Below, piece by piece: positions 26,402 to 35,302 of a DNA stretch of 64,000 nt. The stretch comes from Thermoproteota archaeon. Its GTDB lineage: Archaea; Thermoproteota; Thermoprotei_A; Sulfolobales; Ignisphaeraceae. Under the pieces are notes generated by a model. It did not search any database. It had not been told where the DNA came from and saw only the letters and a program-made list of their open reading frames with translations. The translations under genes were made by a program, and so were the position numbers. The stretch's first letter is position 1. Every line of letters begins with the position of its first letter. The stretch covers positions 610,525 through 674,524 of the forward strand of contig JAUQPB010000001.1 in assembly GCA_030550585.1 (NCBI GenBank). Direction: 5' to 3'.

Positions 26402-27859
26402 CTATGCCTTGTAGAGCTCTTGTAGTTTTACCCATTTTTTCTCAAAACTTTCTTTGAATTTCCTGTAGATTTTTGTTAATTCAGCATCTGGATCAACAAT
26501 CTCTACCGGTTTTAGGAATCTCTGTTTAATCTCGTTTATGTTGGTATATATCTTGTTTCTATATAGAACAGGTATTATTGTTCCAATGCCGACGAGATCT
26601 CCATGTACAACGACTCTTCGCTCATATACAGAGGCTCTTATTCTATTCCAAAGCTTGGATCTGACAGCACCGCCTGTTAAATTAACTTCGCTTATATTGA
26701 CATTGAATAGCTTTTGGAATAAATCTATGTAGTAGTTTTCGAGCATGGTTATTCCAAGCACCACACTCCTCAATATCCTGCCAATGACAACATCTCTCGA
26801 CTGGTCATACATAATAAAGTTTATGAGTGCAGGAGCGAGGTTAGGATCGTAAAATGGGCCTCTATCTCCATATGGGAAGAAGAGATACTCTGTCCCAGCC
26901 TCAACAGCCTCGATATATCTAAAAGCCTCTCCTACAGATAATCCAAAGACTTTTTCTGAAATCCATGATAGATAGGCTCCTGTGAAACCTGTTGCTGAAC
27001 CAGCTAGATATCCGTCTAGGGGGTGTACATGGTAGTATATAGCTGGGTGCATGATTATCCTATCAACAGATATTTTTGGCACTGTCGTTGATCCTGTATA
27101 TATATTTACATCTCCTTTTCCAATAGCTCCTCCAGCTAGTGCAGCTGCATTTCCATCTGTCATACCCTGGTACACGCTTGCACCATATAAACCCAGTCTT
27201 TGTGCAATGCGGCTCTTAGCTCTACATATAAACTCCCCCGGTGGGGCTAAACCGGGGAGCTTATCTATTTCTATGCCTATTGCGTTGTATAGAGGTTCAA
27301 ACCATTTTGGAGGTCTTGAGAGTATATCTAGACCAAACTTCAATGCATTCGTATAATCAGTTCTAACATCTTCCCACGGCTCTCCCTCGTCATAGCAAAG
27401 CCTGTAGAGCAGCCATGTTGCAGCAGGGACAAACTTATAAACATTTCCATATATGTTGCTAAGAGTTTTTTTCATGAAGAGCATCTTGACGAAAGGCGAT
27501 GACACATCAACGCTAACACCATGTTTTGAAAGCTCGTTGACAGCCTCAAGACTCTTGATCTCATCAAAGACATCACCCCTCTTTTCATAGTACATAACTG
27601 GGCCGTGGAGAGGGTTACCAAGTTTGTCTATGGCTATGAAGGTTCCTGATGTGCTATCCACAGAGACATGTTTCTCACAGTCTGTGCAGTTCTTAACAAC
27701 AGTTGGCATAGCCTCGTCTATTGCCTTGATCCACTCCTCAACAGCTTGCTTTGATATACTGGCTTTTCCAGCTGATATTAGATTCCCCTCTACATCATAT
27801 ACCTCTACACGAACGCCACTACTACCAACATCTATTCCAATAAATAGCTGTTTGCTCAT
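26402..27859 (-). CDS. FGGY-family carbohydrate kinase (xylulokinase-like)
   Basis: The 485-residue product starts with the FGGY phosphate-binding motif FIGIDVGSSGVRVEVYD. It continues with YQGMTDGNAAALAGGAIGKGDVNIYTGSTTVPK and LTGGAVRSKLWNRI, the ATP-binding part of the second domain. The family phosphorylates xylulose, glycerol, gluconate and similar sugars; the substrate here is not decidable. ATG 27859 is preferred because AGGTGATT lies about seven bases before it. An upstream start at 27868 would add three residues. It overlaps or abuts the end of the rhamnulokinase-like gene, so the two are probably one operon. Confidence 0.88.
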   Translation of the reverse strand: MSKQLFIGIDVGSSGVRVEVYDVEGNLISAGKASISKQAVEEWIKAIDEAMPTVVKNCTDCEKHVSVDSTSGTFIAIDKLGNPLHGPVMYYEKRGDVFDEIKSLEAVNELSKHGVSVDVSSPFVKMLFMKKTLSNIYGNVYKFVPAATWLLYRLCYDEGEPWEDVRTDYTNALKFGLDILSRPPKWFEPLYNAIGIEIDKLPGLAPPGEFICRAKSRIAQRLGLYGASVYQGMTDGNAAALAGGAIGKGDVNIYTGSTTVPKISVDRIIMHPAIYYHVHPLDGYLAGSATGFTGAYLSWISEKVFGLSVGEAFRYIEAVEAGTEYLFFPYGDRGPFYDPNLAPALINFIMYDQSRDVVIGRILRSVVLGITMLENYYIDLFQKLFNVNISEVNLTGGAVRSKLWNRIRASVYERRVVVHGDLVGIGTIIPVLYRNKIYTNINEIKQRFLKPVEIVDPDAELTKIYRKFKESFEKKWVKLQELYKA

Positions 27860-27864
27860 TTGAA

Positions 27865-29358
27865 TCACCTTGTATAACCTATTATCTTCAAAAACCTTTC
27901 GTAGGCCTCTTCATGCTCTCCGCTGTGCCTAGGCTCAAAGACCCTGACCTTGTAGGAGTTTCTAACATATTCTCTAAGCTCTTTCAAAGATTTTATAATG
28001 CCGAGTCCAGCAACCTGCAAGAGAACGTTTCCTATGGACGTCGCCTCCTCGGGCCCGGCATAAACAACCTTGTTTGTGAAATCTGCTGTTAGCTGATTCA
28101 AGAACCAGTTTCTAGAGCCTCCACCAAATATGTTTATCCCCTTGAGCCTTCTTCCAAGAAGATCCTCAGCCTGTTCGAAGACAAGTCTATACTTCAATGC
28201 GAGGCTCTCGAAAACAATTCTAAACAGCTCTCCAAGCCCCTGAGGCTTTCTCTGCCCGGTTTTCTCAAGATAAGACATTATAGCGTCTACCATGTTTTCT
28301 GGTGCTATAAACCCCTCATAGTCTGGGTCTATAAAGGCTGTGAATGGCTTTGCCTCTTGAGCTATCCTCAAAATCTCTTCATATGATAGCTGCTGACCTC
28401 TATCAGCTAAAACCCTTCTAATCTCCTCAACAATCCACATACCCTGCACATTTCTTAGAAATGTTATTGTGTTGAATGCCCCACCCTCATTGGTATAGTT
28501 GTACTCCATAGCCTTTCTATTGATTAGCGGATGAGGAAGTTCAACACCAACCAGAGACCATGTGCCAGAGCTTACATAGCCAACATCCTCAGAAACCATG
28601 GGCCCAGCAGCAATGGCTGAGGCGGTGTCATGTGTTGCAGGCGCAACAACGTCTATTTCCTTTGGTATGTCAAGTTCAGAAGCAAGTCTAGGATTAATCT
28701 TTCCAATTCTTGTTCCAGGCTCTATAACATCTGGGAATATATGTGTGGGAATACCCAAAGCTTCTAAAATGTCGAAGGCCCATTTCTTTGCGCCTGGATC
28801 TAGAAACTGTGTTGTTGTGGCCTCAGTGTATTCAGCAAGTTTTTCGCCTGTTAGCCAGTAGTTGAAGAGGTCTGGTATCATGAGAAATGTCTTGGCTATT
28901 CTAAGCTTCGGATCATTGTAGTAGACCATGGAGAATATCTGATACAAGGTGTTTATTCTTATAAACTGTATACCCGTTCTCTCATAGATCTTCTCTTTAG
29001 GAACCCTCTTGAAAACCTCTTCCATCATGCCCTCGGTTCTCGGATCTCTATATGTATGGGGATTTTCTATGAGCATCCCCCTCTCATCTAGTAAAGCAAA
29101 GTCTATACCCCAGGTGTCAACACCTATTGAAACAAGATCCTTGCCATATCTCTTATATGCAAGTTTAATAGCTGTCTTCATCTCATGCCATATCCTCAAA
29201 ACATCCCAGTAGAGACCATCATCAACCCTTATCATAAAGTTTGGCCATCTATAAAGCTCCTCAACACTCACAGTCTTCTCCTTCTCATCTACAAAACCCA
29301 TCATTGCCCTGCAACTAGATGCTCCAAGGTCGAACGCCAAAATCGCTATTTTGCCCAT
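27865..29358 (-). CDS. rhaB: Rhamnulokinase-like FGGY kinase
   Basis: The 497-residue product begins ILAFDLGASSCRAMMGF and contains the RhaB-type blocks SIGVDTWGIDFALLDERG, PHTYRDPRTEG, APATHDTASAIAAGP, SSGTWSLVGVE and NIFGGGSRNWFLNQLTAD. Rhamnulokinase makes L-rhamnulose-1-phosphate. No rhamnose isomerase or aldolase gene is adjacent, so a related ketose is possible. It is transcribed with the second FGGY kinase, and both may use sugars released by the surface glycosidase across the intergenic gap. The start is ATG at 29358. Confidence 0.85.
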   Translation of the reverse strand: MGKIAILAFDLGASSCRAMMGFVDEKEKTVSVEELYRWPNFMIRVDDGLYWDVLRIWHEMKTAIKLAYKRYGKDLVSIGVDTWGIDFALLDERGMLIENPHTYRDPRTEGMMEEVFKRVPKEKIYERTGIQFIRINTLYQIFSMVYYNDPKLRIAKTFLMIPDLFNYWLTGEKLAEYTEATTTQFLDPGAKKWAFDILEALGIPTHIFPDVIEPGTRIGKINPRLASELDIPKEIDVVAPATHDTASAIAAGPMVSEDVGYVSSGTWSLVGVELPHPLINRKAMEYNYTNEGGAFNTITFLRNVQGMWIVEEIRRVLADRGQQLSYEEILRIAQEAKPFTAFIDPDYEGFIAPENMVDAIMSYLEKTGQRKPQGLGELFRIVFESLALKYRLVFEQAEDLLGRRLKGINIFGGGSRNWFLNQLTADFTNKVVYAGPEEATSIGNVLLQVAGLGIIKSLKELREYVRNSYKVRVFEPRHSGEHEEAYERFLKIIGYTR

Positions 29359-29437
29359 GGTCTCACAACATTAGTTAATAAAGGTTTCAAAAATAAAAAC
29401 TTTTCATCGAATTACTGCCAATTATTATTATCAAACA

Positions 29438-30154
29438 CTAAATTTTTCTAGTTACAGACCCCTTCTGTAGATACCTCAACAGTATGTCGTCCCATCTAAC
29501 AAATAGGGTTATAGCCATTATACCGGTGAGCAATACTGTTGTGAAAATGAAGACTATAGCCTCGTTTTCCACCAGCTGTTCTCCAACAAGCCCCACGGCT
29601 CTGCCAGCCAATATGATGACCAATATCATTATAAACTTTCCCAAAAAGGTAACTGGCATCACTTTCCAAATACTATACCCCATCATGCCAAGCGGTATGT
29701 AGAGAACCTTGTCTGGAAGGTGAGTGAAAGCAAATATGAAAACAAGTAGAGCAACGGCTTTGTAGCCCCACATCTCGACGAGCTTCAATAGGCTCTCCAA
29801 CCTATTGATATATCCTGTGTTTCTCAAAGCTTCTCTACTAATCCTTCCAACAACCCATGCAATAGCTTCTCCAAGTGCAGAGCCCAAACCACTTAAAATA
29901 GATAATAAGATTATATATGCAAGGTTCATTTTGTAGAGAGAAGCTATTAAGAAGATTATGTATGTATATGGTATTGGCACTATAGAGATTGATGCTATAA
30001 ATGATATTAGAAAAGATGCAAGGAGGAAATTGATGCTAAATAAAAAGGATATAAAGACTTTCCTAAATATGAAAATCACTATGCTGGTTACAACCAATAT
30101 GAGTATTGTAGAAAACGCCTCAGCAACTTTAGCTATCCTCCTAGGCAAGCTCAT
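29438..30154 (-). CDS. VTT/DedA-like (SNARE-associated) membrane protein
   Basis: The product of about 238 residues has five to six hydrophobic segments. A central GSALGEAIAWVVGRISREAL and LPDKVLYIPLGMMGYSIWKVM block resembles the VTT (DedA/YqaA) domain. Members are thought to be lipid scramblases or ion-coupled transporters; the role here is unknown. ATG 30154 with a GGTG upstream is preferred to the further upstream start at 30175. Confidence 0.7.
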   Translation of the reverse strand: MSLPRRIAKVAEAFSTILILVVTSIVIFIFRKVFISFLFSINFLLASFLISFIASISIVPIPYTYIIFLIASLYKMNLAYIILLSILSGLGSALGEAIAWVVGRISREALRNTGYINRLESLLKLVEMWGYKAVALLVFIFAFTHLPDKVLYIPLGMMGYSIWKVMPVTFLGKFIMILVIILAGRAVGLVGEQLVENEAIVFIFTTVLLTGIMAITLFVRWDDILLRYLQKGSVTRKI

Positions 30155-30248
30155 TTGTTGCACCAAATAGGGCAACGCATTTTATAAGTTTATAAAACGT
30201 CTCTTCTACAGTCCTGTAATACACAGTTATAAGCTTTAGATTTTGAAT

Positions 30249-30314
30249 AATTTCAGTGATGAGCTCGTAAGGTGAAATGATTAGGTGATTGGGGAGGTTT
30301 CGGCTGATGAGAAT
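30249..30314 (+). ncRNA. Possible C/D-box-like element in the moaD-moaE leader
   Basis: Box C GTGATGA (30256-30262), a C'-like GTGATTG (30285-30291), a 12-nt spacer and box D CTGA (30304-30307) can be aligned. Flanks AATTTCA and TGAGAATT can pair with one bulge to give a terminal stem. D' is degenerate. The 12-nt spacer also contains the likely ribosome-binding site GGGAGGT, and box D overlaps the start codon. It may be only a leader, a kink-turn-like control element, or an sRNA. Confidence 0.3.
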
Positions 30315-31029
30315 TAAAATAAAACTGTTTTCGCTTTTTAAAGAGATTTTCAACTCAGATGAAATTGAGGTACAGTTTGAGAAAAATAGTGTGACTGTCG
30401 AAGAGCTAAAGGAGGCTCTAGCTAAGATCAGTCCTAAGGCGAGGAATGTTTTAAGCAGTGTGGAGCCTATTATCATGGTTAACGGAATTGTTGCTGATGC
30501 GAATACAAATATTGGTGAGGTGGATGAGGTAGCCCTTCTACCACCTATGTCAGGAGGCTCGAAGCATGTTAGTGTCAAACTCTTTGTAGATGATCGTGAT
30601 GTTGATATAGAGTCGAGGGTTAGGGATATTTTGACCAAGGTTGGTGGTGAGGGTGTGGGAGCAATAGCGATTTTTGTTGGTGTTGTCAAGGATGTTGTAG
30701 ATGGGTATAAGGTTAGAGAGCTTGTTTATGAGGCTTATGAACCCTATGCAACAAAGACCCTGGAGAGAATAGCTGTTGAGGAAAGCGTTAATGAGAACAT
30801 TAAAGCGATTGAGATTATGCATAGAGTTGGTGCTGCCAAACCTGGTGAAAAAACCCTTTGCATAATAGTTGCTTCGAGGAATAGAAAAGAAGCGTTAGAT
30901 ACATTGTCAAGAGTTTTAGAGAGGGTAAAGCACGAGGTTCCCATATTCAAGCTTGAGAAGAGAGAGGATGGAGAATACTATGTAATTGGAGATGGTAAAA
31001 GAGTTAAGAGCCCGAGCGAGGTTTCTTAA
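30307..31029 (+). CDS. MoaD-MoaE fusion, molybdopterin synthase
   Basis: The 240-residue product joins MoaD (residues about 1-80, ubiquitin-like, ending LLPPMSGG) to MoaE (about 85-240). MoaE blocks include GAIAIFVGVVKD, LVYEAYEPYA, IMHRVGAAKPGE and the Lys-rich HEVPIFKLEKRE. Molybdopterin synthase inserts two sulfurs into cPMP, using a thiocarboxylate on the free MoaD Gly-Gly end. Here that Gly-Gly is internal and followed by SKHVSV, so cleavage after Gly would be needed, as is known for the fused MoaX of Mycobacterium tuberculosis. ATG 30307 follows a GGGAGGT ribosome-binding site. The cofactor would serve the formate-dehydrogenase-like enzyme at 9-11 kb. Confidence 0.9.
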   Translation: MRIKIKLFSLFKEIFNSDEIEVQFEKNSVTVEELKEALAKISPKARNVLSSVEPIIMVNGIVADANTNIGEVDEVALLPPMSGGSKHVSVKLFVDDRDVDIESRVRDILTKVGGEGVGAIAIFVGVVKDVVDGYKVRELVYEAYEPYATKTLERIAVEESVNENIKAIEIMHRVGAAKPGEKTLCIIVASRNRKEALDTLSRVLERVKHEVPIFKLEKREDGEYYVIGDGKRVKSPSEVS

Positions 31030-31912
31030 CTAAAACCACCTTGTTTTGCAACCCAACCTTCTCTATCCTTACATAGCCGAGCTTCTCAAGTTTTTTCACA
31101 TGCCTCCACAACGTGGTTCTCGGAACAGGAACATCTTTCTGCAACTCTGATTGTAGTGCCGATCCACCTCTTTTTTCAAGGCTTTTCAGAATAGCTAAAT
31201 CAACATCGCTTAGAAATTCCACCTCTCTTTCTTTCCCACTCCTAGCTCTAGACATATACAGGTAGGCTATGAAGAGTGCAACTGCGCCTAGCGCCACACC
31301 AATGATTATAAAGACTATGTTAGGCTGTGACTGAGAGGTTTTTGGCGCTACTACTGGGGTGGTGAACTGCTGTGGTTGTGTGGTCTCCTTAACAATATAG
31401 TTGATTGTAGGCTCGTCTGAGAATTCTATGTAGAGTATAGAGTTGTTGACATAGCCATAGTCAGAGATATTGTTTGGTACTGTCAGCAAGATTATGTTTG
31501 GAGCTAGATATAGTTTGTACATATATTCTTTAGATAGATGAAGAGAAAAGGCATTATTCTCGATACTAACGTTTGCCACATACTCAATATCACAACTTGC
31601 ATTGATTGTCGAGACTATGTAGAGAGTATTAGATTTATCGTCATAGAGAAATGGAAGTTCTTGACTATTCAAAACAACTGTAATGGTCTCTATAATAGGT
31701 GTCACAGGCAAAACAACAATGTTTACACCAGTACTCAAGTTCATCTTTATTCTGATATGTGCCACGCCATTAGAATCTATATAGATGTGTGCAATTGGCT
31801 TTAAAGAATATATGCTGATCGTACTTGTGCCAGCTATAAATAGTGCAAATAGGGTTATGAGAAGCAAGGAGTATGGTATTCTAATCAATGTCCGTATCAC
31901 CTCAGAGTACAT
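31004..31912 (-). CDS. Membrane-anchored winged-helix regulator with extracellular domain
   Basis: The 302-residue product has an N-terminal helix (about 14-34) and a beta-rich extracellular region of about 170 residues with several N-glycosylation sites. A second helix (about 203-226, NIVFIIIGVALGAVALFIAYLY) leads to a C-terminal cytoplasmic winged helix (DLAILKSLEKRGGSALQSELQKDV, then RTTLWRHVKKLEKLGYV). The layout suggests a one-component sensor that binds DNA at the membrane. Its target is unknown. Its 3' end overlaps moaD-moaE by 26 bases in convergent orientation. Confidence 0.8.
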   Translation of the reverse strand: MYSEVIRTLIRIPYSLLLITLFALFIAGTSTISIYSLKPIAHIYIDSNGVAHIRIKMNLSTGVNIVVLPVTPIIETITVVLNSQELPFLYDDKSNTLYIVSTINASCDIEYVANVSIENNAFSLHLSKEYMYKLYLAPNIILLTVPNNISDYGYVNNSILYIEFSDEPTINYIVKETTQPQQFTTPVVAPKTSQSQPNIVFIIIGVALGAVALFIAYLYMSRARSGKEREVEFLSDVDLAILKSLEKRGGSALQSELQKDVPVPRTTLWRHVKKLEKLGYVRIEKVGLQNKVVLVKKPRSGS

Positions 31913-32018
31913 TGTTGTGGTGGAATAAAAACTCTATTTTTCAGAACCAATATTATGGTAGGGTAGAGGTTTGACATGGAGAAAACAATTATGCTTATGT
32001 GAGCAAATGATTTAGATT

Positions 32019-33248
32019 TTAGGTAAATAGGTAGCTTTTCTGAGGGTTCGTTAAACCAAGTGCTATTAATGCATCGCCTCCAACCTCAACACCGTATGTC
32101 ATGATGAGTCTATACAGCCTCTTCAACGATGCGGTTTCAAGTCTTATGAATCTATCGGCATAGTCTATTGGTATCGGTACAGCGTTTTGCGATGTATTAT
32201 GCATTACATATTCTAGGACATCTTCTATTCTTGACCTTGGATAGACATCCAGTCTTATAGCTTGGGGATACACCATATCGCTAACCGGTTTGTAGAAGAC
32301 TATAGCAGTTTCTCTCATTACATCACAGATGTTCTTTAATCCACTAACAGCATTGCCGCTCGAACAGGTTTCAAGCATATCCAGTATTGTTTGTATTCTT
32401 TTCTGTTTTAAAGCCTTTGACGATCTCTTCATTATGCTGAGGTGCATCTTAAATATGTCTAGATAGCTGCTTATCACAGCATATTCTCCTGGTTCAAGAA
32501 CATAGCTGAGTATAACCTTGTCATTCAGTCTCCTCAATAGCCTGGCAAGTTCGCTGTCAAGTCCCTCGATATAGGATGCTATAAATCTGCTTGAAACTCT
32601 TTTAACAACTCCAACAACAGGCAACCCAAGATCGGACGCCTTTCTAAGTAGTCTCAGCAACTTTGATGAACCTATGGATATAAGCTCATCAATTTCTTTG
32701 ATATTTTCTAGGCTATTCTCATCGGCGTTTTTAGCTGGGTTGAAGAATGAAGGGCGGGTAGAGAAGTAGAGAGACCCGTCAAGCATAACCATATCTACAT
32801 AACTATGTTTATCTAGAGCCTTTAGAGCAGTGTCATACTCTAGAATCTTTGCATAAACCTCTATAGCTGTATTCACATACCTTTCACTGTTTCCAACAAT
32901 TGACGACATTCTGCATATCTCATATGATGAGGTGCCGCTTGGGCCAACAACAACATATCCAGAGACTATAACGCCGAAGACCCCAGATACTATCTCTAGT
33001 GTTGGCTTACTCCATGTGCTATCAACTGCTACAACTATTCTACCACCATTTTCTACAACCCCAGAGAATTTTCTGATCTCGAGAAATCTTCTAACCTTAT
33101 CCCTATTCTCTAGTGCAGGCCTAGCATAATTTGCATAGACCTTGCTTACAATATCCTTTGCCGCCTCAACCAAAGCTGTTGTTAGCTCGGGGTTTTCGTC
33201 TGTAAGCTCGATTAATTTTCCAGAAAACTCTTCATCCTCATGCAACAT
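32019..33248 (-). CDS. nurA: NurA 5'-3' nuclease
   Basis: The 409-residue product has the NurA pattern with metal-binding acidic residues in IVVAVDSTWSKP and VDMVMLDGSLYFSTRP. A C-terminal block VYPQAIRLDVYPRSRIEDVLEYV completes the family pattern. NurA is the dimeric Mn-dependent nuclease that works inside the HerA hexamer during DNA end resection. The 11-base overlap with herA indicates translational coupling. Mre11 and Rad50, often beside this pair, are absent from the window. The start is ATG 33248. Confidence 0.92.
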   Translation of the reverse strand: MLHEDEEFSGKLIELTDENPELTTALVEAAKDIVSKVYANYARPALENRDKVRRFLEIRKFSGVVENGGRIVVAVDSTWSKPTLEIVSGVFGVIVSGYVVVGPSGTSSYEICRMSSIVGNSERYVNTAIEVYAKILEYDTALKALDKHSYVDMVMLDGSLYFSTRPSFFNPAKNADENSLENIKEIDELISIGSSKLLRLLRKASDLGLPVVGVVKRVSSRFIASYIEGLDSELARLLRRLNDKVILSYVLEPGEYAVISSYLDIFKMHLSIMKRSSKALKQKRIQTILDMLETCSSGNAVSGLKNICDVMRETAIVFYKPVSDMVYPQAIRLDVYPRSRIEDVLEYVMHNTSQNAVPIPIDYADRFIRLETASLKRLYRLIMTYGVEVGGDALIALGLTNPQKSYLFT

Positions 33249-34884
33249 CTCTGACCTTCACCAGCAATGGTCTTCTAAGCGGATTGCCAAGCCCTGTGAA
33301 GAAGAATTCTCTTGGTGATAGAAGTGGAAGTGTGTACTCCATATACTCCACACCCTCGAGCCAGTTCCTCAACTCGTTGTAGTCTCCAGATGTTTGCATT
33401 CGCGAGAAGAAAACTGTGTTTATATTTCCTCTAATCTCTGGTGCGAGATCTATGACCCTCTGCGATGATAGGATTAGTCCGAATCCCCATTTCCTGCCCT
33501 CTCTACTAGTCCTAGCAATAATGTCTTTGGCAGGGTCACATCCATAGGCACAGCAATAGTTGTGAGCCTCATCGACAACAGCAATTATATTGGCTCTACT
33601 CCTCTTGTATAGAATTGTATCCCAGATTTTCTTAATGAATTGATATACAATAGCATTTTTAGCACTATACTCAACTTCTGTCGACAAATCAATTATTATA
33701 ACCCTTTTTGCATCATTGAAAAGAGCTGTGACAACGTCATCAATAACAGTTGACCTCCTAGACATGTTTTGCTCGAAAAACGCCCTACCAACTCTTGTGT
33801 ATAGCAGTAACCTCAGCTTTTCAATTGTTTGCTGCCTAGCATTCATATTTTTCAGATACGTTTCAAGATCATTGACAAATTGGTTAAAGTCCCATTTGAA
33901 TAGCCCTTTCGAGCTGAGCTCTTTGTATTTCTTCAGCAGTTCCCCAAGCTCTATATCCCCATTTCTTCTTCCAAAACCCCTTGTCTTTGCCTGTTGTAAC
34001 GGGCTTTCCACCTCCTCAACAACACTCCTAATATATTCTATTACAGCCCCATAGACATAATCTTGGTGCTCGGATCTCCTCAGACCCATTTGATCAACAA
34101 TTATATCAGCTATAACATCCGGCTCTAGAACAATATTTGAAGAGTCTATAACCGATATCGAGTTTTCAAAGCCTATCCACCTAGACAAGTCGGCGTAGTC
34201 AACACCTGTATGATCAAATATGACTATTCTATAGTTTGGCGCCTTCCTCAGAACCTCTTCTATAATTGCTTTTACCAGTCTAGACTTTCCAGATCCTGTT
34301 GCACCCAAAACAGCTATGTGATAGTCTAGCGCAATTGGGTTAACATCTATCTCGAGGTTAGCAAATTTGTGGTAGCCTATGAAGAGCCCCTGGGGGAGCT
34401 TCAATATGCCTGATAATGCATCTCCCCTCTCAACTATATAAACATGGCTGCCAGGTCTTGGAATAGCGAAACTCAGAGAAACCCCGCCACCAGAGCCTAT
34501 CTCCCTTATAATCTCAACATAGCTATGCATGAGAGGTGCTGAGAAGCTGTGGCTTTTGTCAGGGTCGAAAACTGTTGGAAGAGCATTGGCATCTATTGCA
34601 AGGTCCTTTTTAGTGCTACTCTTAAACACTCCGAGAAATCTCCTACCCTCTAGGAAATCATCTATTATCGCCAGCATCTCATCCCTTACATAGTCCATCG
34701 CATCTCTAGATATTCTGACAGGTGCTAGAGAAGCTCTAGCACCAGATGTTATGACGCCGACAAGTCTACCGAAGTCTCTAGGGCTCCAGCTCCACAAGCA
34801 TACCGACCGAGGGGTTTGAGATATTAATACGCTAATATCTTTTGAGAGCAAAGCGAAAGTTTGCAGGATAAAAAGGCTGTGCAT
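33238..34884 (-). CDS. herA: HerA DNA translocase/helicase
   Basis: The 548-residue FtsK/HerA-family ATPase contains the HAS-barrel N-terminus (FGRLVGVITSGARASLAPV), Walker A GATGSGKS (194-201) and Walker B IIAVVDEAHNYC. Further blocks are TSREGRKWGFGLILSSQR and the arginine-finger region NTVFFSRMQTSGD. The hexamer translocates on double-stranded DNA and activates NurA in homologous-recombination repair. The N-terminal 30-35 residues before the HAS barrel may be over-called, because a TATA-like element near 34899-34908 suggests a later start. Confidence 0.93.
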   Translation of the reverse strand: MHSLFILQTFALLSKDISVLISQTPRSVCLWSWSPRDFGRLVGVITSGARASLAPVRISRDAMDYVRDEMLAIIDDFLEGRRFLGVFKSSTKKDLAIDANALPTVFDPDKSHSFSAPLMHSYVEIIREIGSGGGVSLSFAIPRPGSHVYIVERGDALSGILKLPQGLFIGYHKFANLEIDVNPIALDYHIAVLGATGSGKSRLVKAIIEEVLRKAPNYRIVIFDHTGVDYADLSRWIGFENSISVIDSSNIVLEPDVIADIIVDQMGLRRSEHQDYVYGAVIEYIRSVVEEVESPLQQAKTRGFGRRNGDIELGELLKKYKELSSKGLFKWDFNQFVNDLETYLKNMNARQQTIEKLRLLLYTRVGRAFFEQNMSRRSTVIDDVVTALFNDAKRVIIIDLSTEVEYSAKNAIVYQFIKKIWDTILYKRSRANIIAVVDEAHNYCCAYGCDPAKDIIARTSREGRKWGFGLILSSQRVIDLAPEIRGNINTVFFSRMQTSGDYNELRNWLEGVEYMEYTLPLLSPREFFFTGLGNPLRRPLLVKVRDVA

Positions 34885-34980
34885 CTAATATAGGAAAATA
34901 TAGTGTAACATCTGGTTAAGTAAAATTGGAGAGAAAGGTTATAAAGTAGTTAGGTTAAGGTGTTAGAAGGTTTTGCAACA

Positions 34981-35301
34981 ATGTTTAGGATTGTTATAGA
35001 AGCGTTGCTACAGGGTTTGCCTGAGGAGCAGATGTGTATAGCAAAGCTTAGAGAGGGGATGGAGATGGGCGGGATTTGCACAGGCTCGCAAACATCGTTT
35101 GCATGTGCATCCAACAATGTCTTGGTGAAGGTGCTTCCCGCTGAAGCATCTCATCAGCTTTCCCATGCATTCATTGGAGTGCCAATGAAGTTTGCTATTC
35201 AGATACATGTTGAGGGTGAAAAAGCTGAAGATGTTGTTAAAATTGCTGACATTGTTTATAAGACTTTGAAGGGCTGCAACATTCTTTTGAGAATTGTGTA
35301 G
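34981..35301 (+). CDS. Conserved-looking small protein, function unknown
   Basis: The product has 106 residues from ATG 34981, or 113 from GTG 34960. It has an alternating beta/alpha pattern (FRIVIEALL; NVLVKVLPAEAS; KFAIQIHVEGEKAEDVVKIADIVYKTL) and four cysteines. The ferredoxin-like pattern recalls small KEOPS-type or ACT-type domains, but no motif identifies it. It diverges from herA with a TATA-like TTATAAAG at about 34939-34946. It ends one base before the convergent nucleoside phosphorylase gene. Confidence 0.6.
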   Translation: MFRIVIEALLQGLPEEQMCIAKLREGMEMGGICTGSQTSFACASNNVLVKVLPAEASHQLSHAFIGVPMKFAIQIHVEGEKAEDVVKIADIVYKTLKGCNILLRIV

Positions 35302-35302
35302 A

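Noticed and set aside
30141..30689. 182-codon minus-strand frame over moaD-moaE
   Set aside because: It is the antisense shadow of the well-supported MoaD-MoaE fusion, with Ser/Thr-rich low-complexity translation.
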